13,292 nt of DNA, taken from positions 1 to 13,292 of the forward strand of contig JAILQR010000001.1 of NCBI GenBank assembly GCA_024698845.1, read 5' to 3'. The DNA is from Bacilli bacterium. Its GTDB lineage: Bacteria > Bacillota_I > Bacilli_A > RF39 > UBA660. Position numbers and translations under genes: made by a program. The notes below the pieces were generated by a model. It searched no databases. It was given only the letters and a program-made list of their open reading frames with translations, and was not told the DNA's origin. Below are positions 1 through 6,739 of this stretch, one piece after another; position 1 is the stretch's first letter, and every line of letters starts with the position of its first letter.

Positions 1-189
1 TATTAAATCTTTATTACTTAAATTAGCTATACTATCTTTAATAAAGTTATCAAGTTCATATTTTTCATAACTTTTTAGTGAACAAAGCATATAAGCTAAA
101 AGAGCAAATAATAATAGTACAATAACGCCAGAATATATTAAAAGTGATTTTTTATATAAAGACATTGGTTTCTTTTCTCTTTTACTCAT
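1..189 (-). CDS. Membrane-anchored protein of unknown function, N-terminal part only
   Basis: The frame opens with ATG at 189-187 and stays open for 63 codons to the window edge, so the C-terminal part is missing. The start overlaps the stop of the upstream gene by one base (TAATG), with GGTGAAGAG just before it as a ribosome binding site, so the two are probably translationally coupled. The visible protein begins with a short basic segment (MSKREKKP). A single hydrophobic stretch follows at about residues 15-36, then a polar, charged segment rich in K, D, S and N. This looks like a type II anchored protein with its bulk outside the cell, or a signal anchor; no lipobox is evident. I do not recognise a family from 63 residues. 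Being co-transcribed with a phosphodiester glycosidase-like protein hints at an envelope role, which is inference only. Confidence 0.7.
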   Translation of the reverse strand, partial: MSKREKKPMSLYKKSLLIYSGVIVLLLFALLAYMLCSLKSYEKYELDNFIKDSIANLSNKDLI

Positions 190-1229
190 TACTCTTCACC
201 TCCTACAACAAATGCAGTTGGAATTTTCCATGATGAATTAGAATAATACATTGTTACACTAGTTTTTAAGTATTCACCATTATAGTACATAGATGTTGAA
301 GAACCTCCATCTAAGTTAGCAGCATTAACTGCTCCATAATCACTCATTACTTTAATTAAGTCAGCAGCTGATGCTCCTAAATGAGCTCCGTCTCCACGAC
401 CATCTGTAACAAGTAGAAGGATTGTTCCATCTTTTCTTTGACCAATTGCAGTTCTTGGATTTTTACCACTACCAAGACCATTTAATTCTCTTTTTTCTCC
501 GTTAATAATCAATTTAACGAAGTGGTTATTTTTATCTGTATATTCATCTTGGAATGTAACAGCATCTCTTATTTGTTCATCTTTTACTATTTTTTCTACC
601 TCTGATTTGCTTTTTCCAGTTATTTCAATAATTCTAAGTAAGTTATTATAATCTAAACCGATTAAATATAATCCACCATAACTTCCAGTATTGTTATATT
701 GAATTTCTCCTTTACTAACAACAAGACCTATAGGATACCCACCTTTATTTCCTGTTGATACATAAAGTCCACCATTAACTCCACCGATAGCGCCTGATTT
801 TTTAACTAATTTATCAAGTTCTTCTCCATATTCACTCCATGGATATGTAGTTGCTAAGTATACTTTAGAAGGGTCAGATATGATCATCATTTTTCCTCTA
901 AATGAACTACCATTAACTTCTTCTATTTTTACAAGTTCTTCATTTTGTTTTTCTTCAATATTAATTAAACTTGTATCAACTTCTGCTTTCATATCTTTAA
1001 GTGAGTTATTTTTTACAATTTCATTTATTTTTTTATCACTTAAGAATATTTTTACAACAAATTTTGCTTGGCCGGTTTCTAGCATAGTTGTTACAAACAT
1101 ATCTCTAGCTTTTGTTGATGGGCCATGACAAAATGTAAATACTATTAATAAAACTGCTAATAGTGCTCCTAGTACTGTAATCCCAATAAATGAGAATATT
1201 TTACCTATAATAATTAACGCTTTTTTCAT
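189..1229 (-). CDS. Membrane-anchored phosphodiester glycosidase (NAGPA-domain) family protein
   Basis: A 346-residue protein with a hydrophobic N-terminal anchor at about residues 6-33 and the remainder predicted outside the cell. The C-terminal half carries motifs of the phosphodiester glycosidase family (PF09992, related to the enzyme that uncovers the mannose-6-phosphate signal): GGVNGGLY at about 149-156, RTAIGQRKDG at 259-268, DGRGDGAHLGAS at 276-287 and NLDGGSST at 305-312. Bacterial members are thought to cleave sugar phosphodiester bonds in exopolysaccharide or wall polymers, but the substrate here cannot be told. The charged linker at about 60-110 has no recognised domain. The ATG at 1229 is preceded by GGAG about eight bases upstream. 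It is the first gene after the ychF terminator and shares a transcript with the partial gene downstream (1-base overlap). The family call is firm; the substrate is unknown. Confidence 0.85.
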   Translation of the reverse strand: MKKALIIIGKIFSFIGITVLGALLAVLLIVFTFCHGPSTKARDMFVTTMLETGQAKFVVKIFLSDKKINEIVKNNSLKDMKAEVDTSLINIEEKQNEELVKIEEVNGSSFRGKMMIISDPSKVYLATTYPWSEYGEELDKLVKKSGAIGGVNGGLYVSTGNKGGYPIGLVVSKGEIQYNNTGSYGGLYLIGLDYNNLLRIIEITGKSKSEVEKIVKDEQIRDAVTFQDEYTDKNNHFVKLIINGEKRELNGLGSGKNPRTAIGQRKDGTILLLVTDGRGDGAHLGASAADLIKVMSDYGAVNAANLDGGSSTSMYYNGEYLKTSVTMYYSNSSWKIPTAFVVGGEE

Positions 1230-1257
1230 TACTTCAACTCCAATTATAATTATAAAT

Positions 1258-1286
1258 ATAATAACAAAAACTCATGATTTATTCAA
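1258..1286 (-). promoter_or_regulatory. Candidate sigma-A promoter for the phosphodiester glycosidase gene
   Basis: On the minus strand TTGAAT (1286-1281) and TATTAT (1263-1258) are separated by exactly 17 bases. The -35 box lies in the loop and stem of the ychF terminator and the -10 just past its T-run. The expected start of transcription near 1251 leaves a leader of about 20 bases with the GGAG site. In an AT-rich genome such matches arise by chance, so this is moderate evidence, though no other position between terminator and gene has room for a promoter. Confidence 0.4.
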
Positions 1287-1294
1287 TCATGAGT
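1266..1294 (-). terminator. Intrinsic terminator after ychF
   Basis: A perfect 10-bp inverted repeat (ACTCATGATT at 1270-1279 against AATCATGAGT at 1285-1294) has a 5-base loop. On the minus strand it is followed by TTTTT (1270-1266, sharing one base with the stem). It lies about 28 bases past the ychF stop and closes the parA-to-ychF unit. The stem is short and AU-rich, so some read-through into the next gene is likely. Confidence 0.8.
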
Positions 1295-1322
1295 CAGCTA
1301 TTTTCTTATTAAATTTTTAGAT

Positions 1323-2423
1323 TTAAACATTAAATCTAAAATAACAAATATCTCCATCTTGCATTATATAATCTTTACCTTCAAGTCTTAACTTTCCAGC
1401 TTCTTTTACTTTCTTTTCATCACCTAATGCTTCAAGATCATCAAAGCTCATAACTTCAGCTTTAATAAAACCTTTTTCAAAGTCTGAATGGATGATACCT
1501 GCGCATTTTTTAGCATTCATTCCTTTTTTAAATGTCCATGCTCTTACTTCATCAGTACCAGCTGTGAAATATGTTGCAAGTCCAAGTAAATCATAAGTTG
1601 CAAATATTAGTTTATCTAAACCACTGTTTGTTATACCCATTTCTTCTAAGAATACTTTTTTATCTTCATCAGGAAGCTCCGCTAATTCACTTTCCATCTT
1701 AGCACACATAACAATAACTCCTGAATTTTCTTTAGATGCATATTCTTTTACTATTTCAGTATATTTATTAGAACCGGTAACAGCCGTTTCCTCATCAACA
1801 TTAGCTGCATAAATAAGTGGTTTTATTGTAATAAAGTTAAATGGTTTTAATAAAAGTAATTCTTCTTCATCAAACTCTATTAATCTAAGTGGTTTATTAT
1901 CAAGTAAAGCAGTTTGCGCTTTAATTAAAGTGTTAACTTCAAACAAAGCATCTTTATCTTTTGTTGTTTCTGCTTTCTTTTTAATTTTTTCTATTCTAGA
2001 TTCAATTATTTCTAAATCTGAAAGTATTAATTCAACATTAATAATTTCAATATCTCTAAGTGGATCAGTTTTTCCTTCAACGTGGGTAATATTTTCATCA
2101 TCAAAGCATCTTACTACTTCAACAATAGCATCAACTTCTCTAATATGTGATAAGAACTTATTTCCAAGTCCTTCACCAGATGATGCTCCTTTCACTAATC
2201 CAGCAATATCAGTAAATTCAAATGTAGTGGGCACAGTACTCTTTGGAATATATAAATTTTCTAGAAATTCTAGTCTTGTATCAGGTACTGTAACAATTCC
2301 AACGTTTGGATCTATTGTAGCAAATGGGTAATTTGCCGCTAATATGTTCTTTTTAGTTATTGCGTTAAATAATGTTGATTTACCAACATTAGGTAAACCT
2401 ACTATGCCAGCTTTAAGCGACAT
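1323..2423 (-). CDS. ychF: Redox-regulated ATPase YchF (Obg-family, translation-associated)
   Basis: A 366-residue protein, the usual length for YchF, which binds ATP in preference to GTP and associates with ribosomes. The P-loop is GLPNVGKS at residues 9-16 and the switch II segment is DIAG at 72-75. H114 sits where YchF proteins carry a histidine in place of the usual catalytic glutamine. The base-specificity motif is NVDE (208-211) rather than the GTPase NKxD, consistent with ATP use. The segment around 130-180 is helical and charged (the YchF coiled-coil insert), and the C-terminal part from about 280 is the TGS domain, ending in the typical GDICYFRFNV. The ATG at 2423 follows AAAGGAGG at good spacing, the strongest ribosome site in this unit. 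It is the last gene of the parA operon, 19 bases after the transporter stop. Identification is secure. Confidence 0.97.
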   Translation of the reverse strand: MSLKAGIVGLPNVGKSTLFNAITKKNILAANYPFATIDPNVGIVTVPDTRLEFLENLYIPKSTVPTTFEFTDIAGLVKGASSGEGLGNKFLSHIREVDAIVEVVRCFDDENITHVEGKTDPLRDIEIINVELILSDLEIIESRIEKIKKKAETTKDKDALFEVNTLIKAQTALLDNKPLRLIEFDEEELLLLKPFNFITIKPLIYAANVDEETAVTGSNKYTEIVKEYASKENSGVIVMCAKMESELAELPDEDKKVFLEEMGITNSGLDKLIFATYDLLGLATYFTAGTDEVRAWTFKKGMNAKKCAGIIHSDFEKGFIKAEVMSFDDLEALGDEKKVKEAGKLRLEGKDYIMQDGDICYFRFNV

Positions 2424-2442
2424 ATTAAACCTCCTTTATTTA

Positions 2443-4002
2443 TTATAGGATTGGAGTTCCTCCAACACCTATAGGTAATCCTACGATATACCATAAAATT
2501 ATAATTATTATCAATACTAAACCTGTTAGTAAACTATATGGCATTTGATACTTAATAGATGCAAATAAACCTATAGGTCTACTTTTTTGGTTGTATTTTT
2601 CTAGGTAAGCAAGATAAATAACGAAGTATGCGAATAACGGAGTTAAACCAACAGCCATTGATTCACCAAAACGATATATAACTTGAGTAAATTCAGGTGA
2701 AATACCCGCATTCATTCCTAGAGGTACTACAATACCACCAAGTATTGACCATTTCAAGATAGAAGATGGCACAAATATTGTTCCGATTGCACTAATAATA
2801 AATATGAAGAATATTAATATAAATCCTGAGAAGTTACCACTATTAATGATATTTCCTAAGCTTGCAACAATATATGTTCCAATGTTAGTTTGTTTAAATA
2901 TACTAACAAAAGTAGCTGCAAAGAATATAAGTACTAATATTTTTCCTGTTCCATCAAGTGAATGTCCTAAGGCATCACTAAAGTCTTTATTATTTTTAAT
3001 TGTTTTTGCACCAAGTCCGTAGAATAGACCAAGTATTACAAATAACATTGTAATAATAAATACGAATCCATTACTGAAGAACGAATTATAACTAAATAAT
3101 TTGTCGATATAGAAAGATTGACTATAGTCTAGTAATTTACCAGAAAATGGTAATCCTGGAATAATATTATAAGCAAATATTAATAGATATAAGATACCTG
3201 CAACTGATGCAAATATTAATCCACGTCTTTCTAATCTGCCTACTTTAAATTCTTCCTCTTCGTCTTCTTTTACATCAAATTCATATTTAGCTAACTTTTT
3301 AGCAGTATAATCTTCTGATATCTTTGTAATTAATAACGCAATTGCTACAATTGCAACACTCATTATATAAATAAATGAGAAGGTTTGAAGAGAATATCCT
3401 GGGTCAAGCATTTTAGCACTTAATAACGTATTACTTAATACTGCACTATCAATACTTGTTATAAATACACTAAGACCACTACCACATGTTAATGCAGCAA
3501 ATGCTGTTACTATACCTATAGCTGGATTTCTTTTACCATACATATATAGTACTCCAGCAAATGGAATCATAACTACATATGATAAATCACCAACTAAACT
3601 TAATAATATACATGATAATACTAAAACGAATGTTACTTTTCTTCTTTTAGCTTTTTTAGTTAAAGATGTAATTGCAGTTTTTAAAAAACCACTCTTTTCC
3701 ATAATACCAAATCCGATAAGTATTATGATTAAACTACTAAGTGGTGTAAAAGATACGAAGTTAAGTACTGTATTTGTAAATATGTACTTAAGACCACTTA
3801 AACTAAATAAAGAATTAACTTGAACTGTTGTTGGTGTATATTCAAGAAGATTAGGATCTACTTTATTATATGTTGCTTGTGCACCAATAAACGATAAAAT
3901 TCCACTAGCAAGAATAGTTAACCCTATTAAGAATAATAGGGTCATAATTGGATGCAGTGTCATTTTTTCGTGAAATTTTCTTCTATTTTTGAACATCTTC
4001 AC
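2443..4002 (-). CDS. AbgT-family transporter (p-aminobenzoyl-glutamate transporter-like)
   Basis: A 519-residue polytopic membrane protein of the AbgT family (PF03806), whose characterised members import p-aminobenzoyl-glutamate (a folate breakdown product) or export sulfonamides. Family segments are clear: GFGIMEKSG at about 97-105, the GDLSYVVMIPFAG segment at 138-150, and a matching second half with SSILKW and ISPEFTQVIYRFGES followed by TPLFAYF. The N-terminus is basic and cytoplasmic, a charged loop lies at about 228-258, and many hydrophobic helices cover the rest. The GTG at 4002 has AGAAAG six bases upstream; an ATG at 3996 two codons later is the alternative. The start lies inside the DUF951 gene (20-base overlap), so translation is probably coupled. 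The family is secure. The substrate is not: both PABA-glutamate uptake and efflux of small aryl acids are possible. This gene is not part of the usual parB-DUF951-ychF neighbourhood. Confidence 0.9.
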   Translation of the reverse strand: MKMFKNRRKFHEKMTLHPIMTLLFLIGLTILASGILSFIGAQATYNKVDPNLLEYTPTTVQVNSLFSLSGLKYIFTNTVLNFVSFTPLSSLIIILIGFGIMEKSGFLKTAITSLTKKAKRRKVTFVLVLSCILLSLVGDLSYVVMIPFAGVLYMYGKRNPAIGIVTAFAALTCGSGLSVFITSIDSAVLSNTLLSAKMLDPGYSLQTFSFIYIMSVAIVAIALLITKISEDYTAKKLAKYEFDVKEDEEEEFKVGRLERRGLIFASVAGILYLLIFAYNIIPGLPFSGKLLDYSQSFYIDKLFSYNSFFSNGFVFIITMLFVILGLFYGLGAKTIKNNKDFSDALGHSLDGTGKILVLIFFAATFVSIFKQTNIGTYIVASLGNIINSGNFSGFILIFFIFIISAIGTIFVPSSILKWSILGGIVVPLGMNAGISPEFTQVIYRFGESMAVGLTPLFAYFVIYLAYLEKYNQKSRPIGLFASIKYQMPYSLLTGLVLIIIIILWYIVGLPIGVGGTPIL

Positions 4003-4180
4003 ACACTACTTTCTTTAATTTTTTCTCAAATTCCAGACGATCTAGCATAACTTCACGTCCACAATTAACACATTTAATTTTGATATCAACCCCAACACGT
4101 GTAATTACCCATAAGTTTGTTTGACAAGCATGTGGTTTTTTCATAATTACAGTGTCATTTAATTTATAGTTATTTTGCAT
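3983..4180 (-). CDS. DUF951 family small zinc-ribbon-like protein
   Basis: A 65-residue protein matching DUF951 (PF06107), a small family found next to ychF and parB in Firmicutes, with no firmly established role. Family hallmarks visible are the N-terminal LNDTVIMKKPHAC (6-19), TNLWVITRVGVDIKIKC (21-37), CVNCG (37-41) and VMLDRLEFEKKLKK (44-57). The cysteines at 19, 37 and 40, with H17, could bind zinc, and the fold is likely a small SH3-like or OB-like beta barrel with nucleic-acid-binding character; that last part is inference. The ATG at 4180 overlaps the mscS end by 11 bases and is preceded by GAGGTG in the mscS C-terminal codons, so the two are likely coupled. The stop is TAG. C60 near the C-terminus is additional. 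Confidence 0.9.
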   Translation of the reverse strand: MQNNYKLNDTVIMKKPHACQTNLWVITRVGVDIKIKCVNCGREVMLDRLEFEKKLKKVVCEDVQK

Positions 4181-4970
4181 TATGCACCTCTATTTGAGAA
4201 TATGGTATTTTTACATTATTTTTATCATATTCACTTTTAATAATTGCTAATGCTTTTCTTCTTACCTCAAAACGTTTGTCTTGTGGGCAATGAATTTTTA
4301 CTAAGTAATTGATTGAACTTGTATCAAGTTCATCAATTCCTACATACTCAGATAAATTATCTGCATCAGTTTCTGCAATTATTCTTTCAACTGCACTATT
4401 TAACACTTTAACTACTTTATCTTCTTTTTCTTCATAAGCTGTTGGTACTTTAATCATAACGTTTGCAGATTTTTGACTTAAGTTTTTAACTTTCGCAATA
4501 TTTCTATTAGCAACGCATAGTGTTTCTCCACCAATGTTTCTAATTTTAGTAGATTTTAAACCAAATTCTACTACTTCACCAGTAAATCCTTCATATTCAA
4601 TAATATCTCCAATTACAAAGTAATTTTCTAGCATTATTGAAAGTCCACTAATTAAGTCTTTAAGTAAATCTTGAAGAGCAAGACCTATAACAACTCCTGC
4701 AACTCCAATACCTGCTACTAAGCTTTTAGTATCCACTCCATAAATATCAAGGACTATAAGAAGTACAGCTATGAAAATTATATATTTAAATATATTTTCT
4801 AATAATCTGATAATAGTATTTCTTCTTTTTCTTTCAAAAGATGTCTTTCCTGTTTTAACAAAGCATCTAATAATAATTTTTAATAAATTATAAACAATAA
4901 TACCTGCAGCTAAAACAAAAGCACTACGGATTAATTCATTTTCTTTCATTAATACAAAAAGTCTATGCAT
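4170..4970 (-). CDS. Small-conductance mechanosensitive ion channel (MscS family)
   Basis: A 266-residue MscS-type channel that releases solutes when membrane tension rises on osmotic downshock. Hydrophobic helices lie at about residues 13-36 and 61-78. The pore helix TM3 is at about 83-114, with the small-residue pattern GIGVAGVVIGLALQ, then the beta domain (VIGDIIEYEGFTGEV, 119-133) and the alpha/beta C-terminal domain. The length is close to E. coli MscS. I chose the ATG at 4970. It follows GGTGAT (4980-4975) at normal spacing, whereas an in-frame ATG at 4982 sits inside parB and has no ribosome site. The start is one base after the parB stop (TAATATG), and the end overlaps the DUF951 gene by 11 bases. 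An MscS gene beside parB is seen in other Firmicutes; a link to partition is unproven. Confidence 0.93.
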   Translation of the reverse strand: MHRLFVLMKENELIRSAFVLAAGIIVYNLLKIIIRCFVKTGKTSFERKRRNTIIRLLENIFKYIIFIAVLLIVLDIYGVDTKSLVAGIGVAGVVIGLALQDLLKDLISGLSIMLENYFVIGDIIEYEGFTGEVVEFGLKSTKIRNIGGETLCVANRNIAKVKNLSQKSANVMIKVPTAYEEKEDKVVKVLNSAVERIIAETDADNLSEYVGIDELDTSSINYLVKIHCPQDKRFEVRRKALAIIKSEYDKNNVKIPYSQIEVHNAK

Positions 4971-4971
4971 A

Positions 4972-5868
4972 TTAATCACCATCTATTGAAATATTAATAA
5001 TTTCAAGGATTCTTTCTAAGTCTTTATCAGAATCAAATGGAATTTCAATTTTATTATTTTTTATTTTAACTTTAGTTCCAATTTTTTCACGCATAGCATT
5101 TTCAAAAATATTGTATACGCTAGATGTAGTACGATTGATTTTAACTTTCTTTTCGTATCCATTTTCACTTACTAATCTTTCAGTTTCTCTAACGCTGATT
5201 CCATCTCTTACAATTTTAGTAGCTAGTGAATCAATTAGTTCACTATCTTCTAATTTACTTAATACTTTAGCGTGTCCCATAGAAAGTTTATTTTCAGTAA
5301 CTAAACCTTTAGTAAATTCAGGAAGTTTTAGTAAACCTAAAATATTAGTTATGTAACTTCTACTTTTACCAAATTTTTCTGCTACTTCTTCTTGAGTAAA
5401 GTTTCTTAGTTTAATGATATTTTCATATGATTGTGCTTCTTCAATTGGATTTAAGTTTTCTCTTTGAATATTTTCGATAAGAGCAATTTCCATCATTTCA
5501 TTATCATTAAAGTCTTTAACAATTGCTGGAATAGTTTTAAGTCCTGCAATTCTTGCAGCTCTTGTTCTTCTTTCACCAGCGATTAATTCATAGCCTTTAA
5601 TTGCCTTTTTAACAATGATTGGTTGAATAACACCATATTCAGAAATTGATTTTGCTAATTCATTTAATGCTTCTTCATTAAATACTTTTCTTGGTTGGTA
5701 TGGGTTAGCTCTTATTTCATCTAGATTAATTTCTACAATATCACCTGTTGTTTGGGCATCATTTACAATTTGATTTTCAAATTTATCAAAATCGATTACT
5801 GTATTTGAAAATAATTGTTCAAGTCCTGTTCCAAGTGCTCTCTTCTTATTATTTTCCATCTCTCTCAA
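4972..5868 (-). CDS. parB: Chromosome partitioning protein ParB (Spo0J family)
   Basis: A 298-residue CTP-dependent DNA clamp that loads at parS sites and organises the origin region with ParA. Domains: an N-terminal ParA-interacting tail (basic, KKRALGTGLEQLF at 8-20); the ParB/sulfiredoxin-like CTP-binding domain at about 44-140, with the box motif NPYQPR (55-60), GERRTR (98-103) and ENIQRENLNPIEEA (132-145); a helix-turn-helix at about 157-180 for parS; and a C-terminal dimerisation domain from about 245. Two starts are possible. TTG at 5868 has AAGGA at ideal spacing inside parA, while ATG at 5859 gives a more usual N-terminus (MENNKKR) but a poorly placed purine run. I give the longer form. 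It overlaps parA by 20 bases and ends one base before mscS. No parS site was found in this window. Confidence 0.96.
   Translation of the reverse strand: MREMENNKKRALGTGLEQLFSNTVIDFDKFENQIVNDAQTTGDIVEINLDEIRANPYQPRKVFNEEALNELAKSISEYGVIQPIIVKKAIKGYELIAGERRTRAARIAGLKTIPAIVKDFNDNEMMEIALIENIQRENLNPIEEAQSYENIIKLRNFTQEEVAEKFGKSRSYITNILGLLKLPEFTKGLVTENKLSMGHAKVLSKLEDSELIDSLATKIVRDGISVRETERLVSENGYEKKVKINRTTSSVYNIFENAMREKIGTKVKIKNNKIEIPFDSDKDLERILEIINISIDGD
4975..4980 (-). promoter_or_regulatory. Shifted Shine-Dalgarno (GGTGAT) deciding the mscS start
   Basis: The last two sense codons of parB (GGT GAT) double as the ribosome binding site of mscS. GGTGAT pairs with AUCACC in the 16S 3' end, on the inner side of the usual GGAGG core. 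Distance to the ATG at 4970 is four bases. The same hexamer precedes tilS and prfB. Confidence 0.6.
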
Positions 5869-6634
5869 TCACTTCCTTAGCTAAGTTTTCATAAGCTTGT
5901 GTTGCTCTACTATCTGGGTCATATACATTTATTGGTTTGCCATGACTTGGTGCTTCTACTAGTCTTACTAATCTTGGAATAATAGTATTAAATGTTTTAT
6001 CTTTAAAGTAAGATCTAACTTCCTCAATAACATTTAATCCTATATTTGTTCTTCCATCTAGCATTGTAAGAAGAACACCTTCAATTCTTAAATTAGGATT
6101 TAAACTTGATTGAACCATTATGATGGAATTAAGAATTAAACTAACACCATCTAATGCGTAATATTCACATTGTACAGGTATAATAACTGAATCACTTGCA
6201 ACAAGTGCATTCATTGTTGCTATACCTAGTGCTGGCTGGCAATCAATAATAATATAATCAAAATATTCTCTAACTTGATTAAGTGCAGCTTTTAATTGTT
6301 CATTTTGATGAAAAGATGTATCTTCTAACATCTTTTTAACAAATTCAACATCAATACCTGCAAGATTTATTGTTGATGGTAGTAAAGAAAGATTATCAAA
6401 TTTAGTCTTTATTATTGCATCAGTTATAGGACATCTTCCAGTTATAACTTGATAAATATCAAAAGTGAAATCACCGTTTGAGTATCCAAGCCCAGTTGTA
6501 GCATTTCTTTGAGGGTCCAAATCTACTAAAAGAGTCTTCTTGCCTTCTTTACCTAAAGCGGCAGCCAAATTAATAGATGTAGTTGTCTTTCCTACACCAC
6601 CTTTTTGATTAACTAATGAAATAATTTTTGCCAT
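5849..6634 (-). CDS. parA: Chromosome partitioning ATPase ParA (Soj family)
   Basis: A 261-residue deviant Walker A ATPase that binds DNA non-specifically as an ATP dimer and moves ParB-bound origins; Soj homologues also modulate DnaA. The deviant Walker A motif is KGGVGKTT (11-18), with the signature lysine K11. The Walker A' region is LLVDLDPQRNATTGLG, the Walker B region is DYIIIDCQPALG, and PVQCEYYALDGVSLI is family-typical. DPQRN has arginine where most Soj proteins have glycine, alanine or serine. I chose ATG 6634: it follows AGAGGTGG with a 5-base gap, while an upstream in-frame GTG (6643) lies within that ribosome site. First gene of the parA-to-ychF unit; its 3' end overlaps parB. 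Confidence 0.96.
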   Translation of the reverse strand: MAKIISLVNQKGGVGKTTTSINLAAALGKEGKKTLLVDLDPQRNATTGLGYSNGDFTFDIYQVITGRCPITDAIIKTKFDNLSLLPSTINLAGIDVEFVKKMLEDTSFHQNEQLKAALNQVREYFDYIIIDCQPALGIATMNALVASDSVIIPVQCEYYALDGVSLILNSIIMVQSSLNPNLRIEGVLLTMLDGRTNIGLNVIEEVRSYFKDKTFNTIIPRLVRLVEAPSHGKPINVYDPDSRATQAYENLAKEVIERDGK

Positions 6635-6672
6635 AATAGCCACCTCTTTATAGAATATTTCAACTATATGTT

Positions 6673-6701
6673 ATTTTAACATAAATATCTAAATTTGTCT
6701 T
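6673..6701 (-). promoter_or_regulatory. Candidate promoter of the parA operon
   Basis: On the minus strand AAGACA (6701-6696) and TAAAAT (6678-6673) are 17 bases apart, and the -10 box is extended by TGT directly upstream. Transcription would begin near 6666, leaving a leader of about 30 bases containing the AGAGGTGG site. It lies between the ftsH terminator and parA, where a promoter is needed. The -10 is part of an 11-base repeat. Confidence 0.5.
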
Positions 6702-6715
6702 TAAATTTTAACATA
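6673..6715 (-). repeat. Pair of 11-bp direct repeats upstream of parA
   Basis: The 11-mer TATGTTAAAAT (minus strand) occurs at 6715-6705 and again at 6683-6673, 32 bases apart, or about three helical turns. Each copy contains an extended -10-like TGTTAAAAT. They could be tandem promoter elements or a repressor binding pair; AT-rich chance duplication is also possible. Confidence 0.5.
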
Positions 6716-6739
6716 AAAAAAGCCATTAAAATGGCTTTT
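6715..6739 (-). terminator. Intrinsic terminator after ftsH
   Basis: Arms AAAAGCCATT (6718-6727) and AATGGCTTTT (6730-6739) form a stem with the GCCATT/AATGGC core. On the minus strand it is followed by seven T (6721-6715). The stem starts on the ftsH stop codon (6740-6738), so the hairpin is as close to the gene as it can be. Confidence 0.85.

Noticed and set aside
4095..4102. ACACGTGT as a possible parS site near parB
   Set aside because: Only the central CACGTG matches. The flanks lack the GTTTC/GAAAC arms of the Firmicutes parS consensus, and the site lies in the DUF951 coding sequence for a conserved TRVG segment.
6635..6643. GTG 6643 as the parA start
   Set aside because: It lies inside AGAGGTGG, the ribosome site for ATG 6634, and would add residues before the conserved MAKIISLVNQKGG start.
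6635..6737. Replication origin or DnaA box cluster next to parA
   Set aside because: The gap of about 100 bases is explained by a terminator and a promoter. I saw no TTATCCACA-type boxes here or elsewhere in the window.
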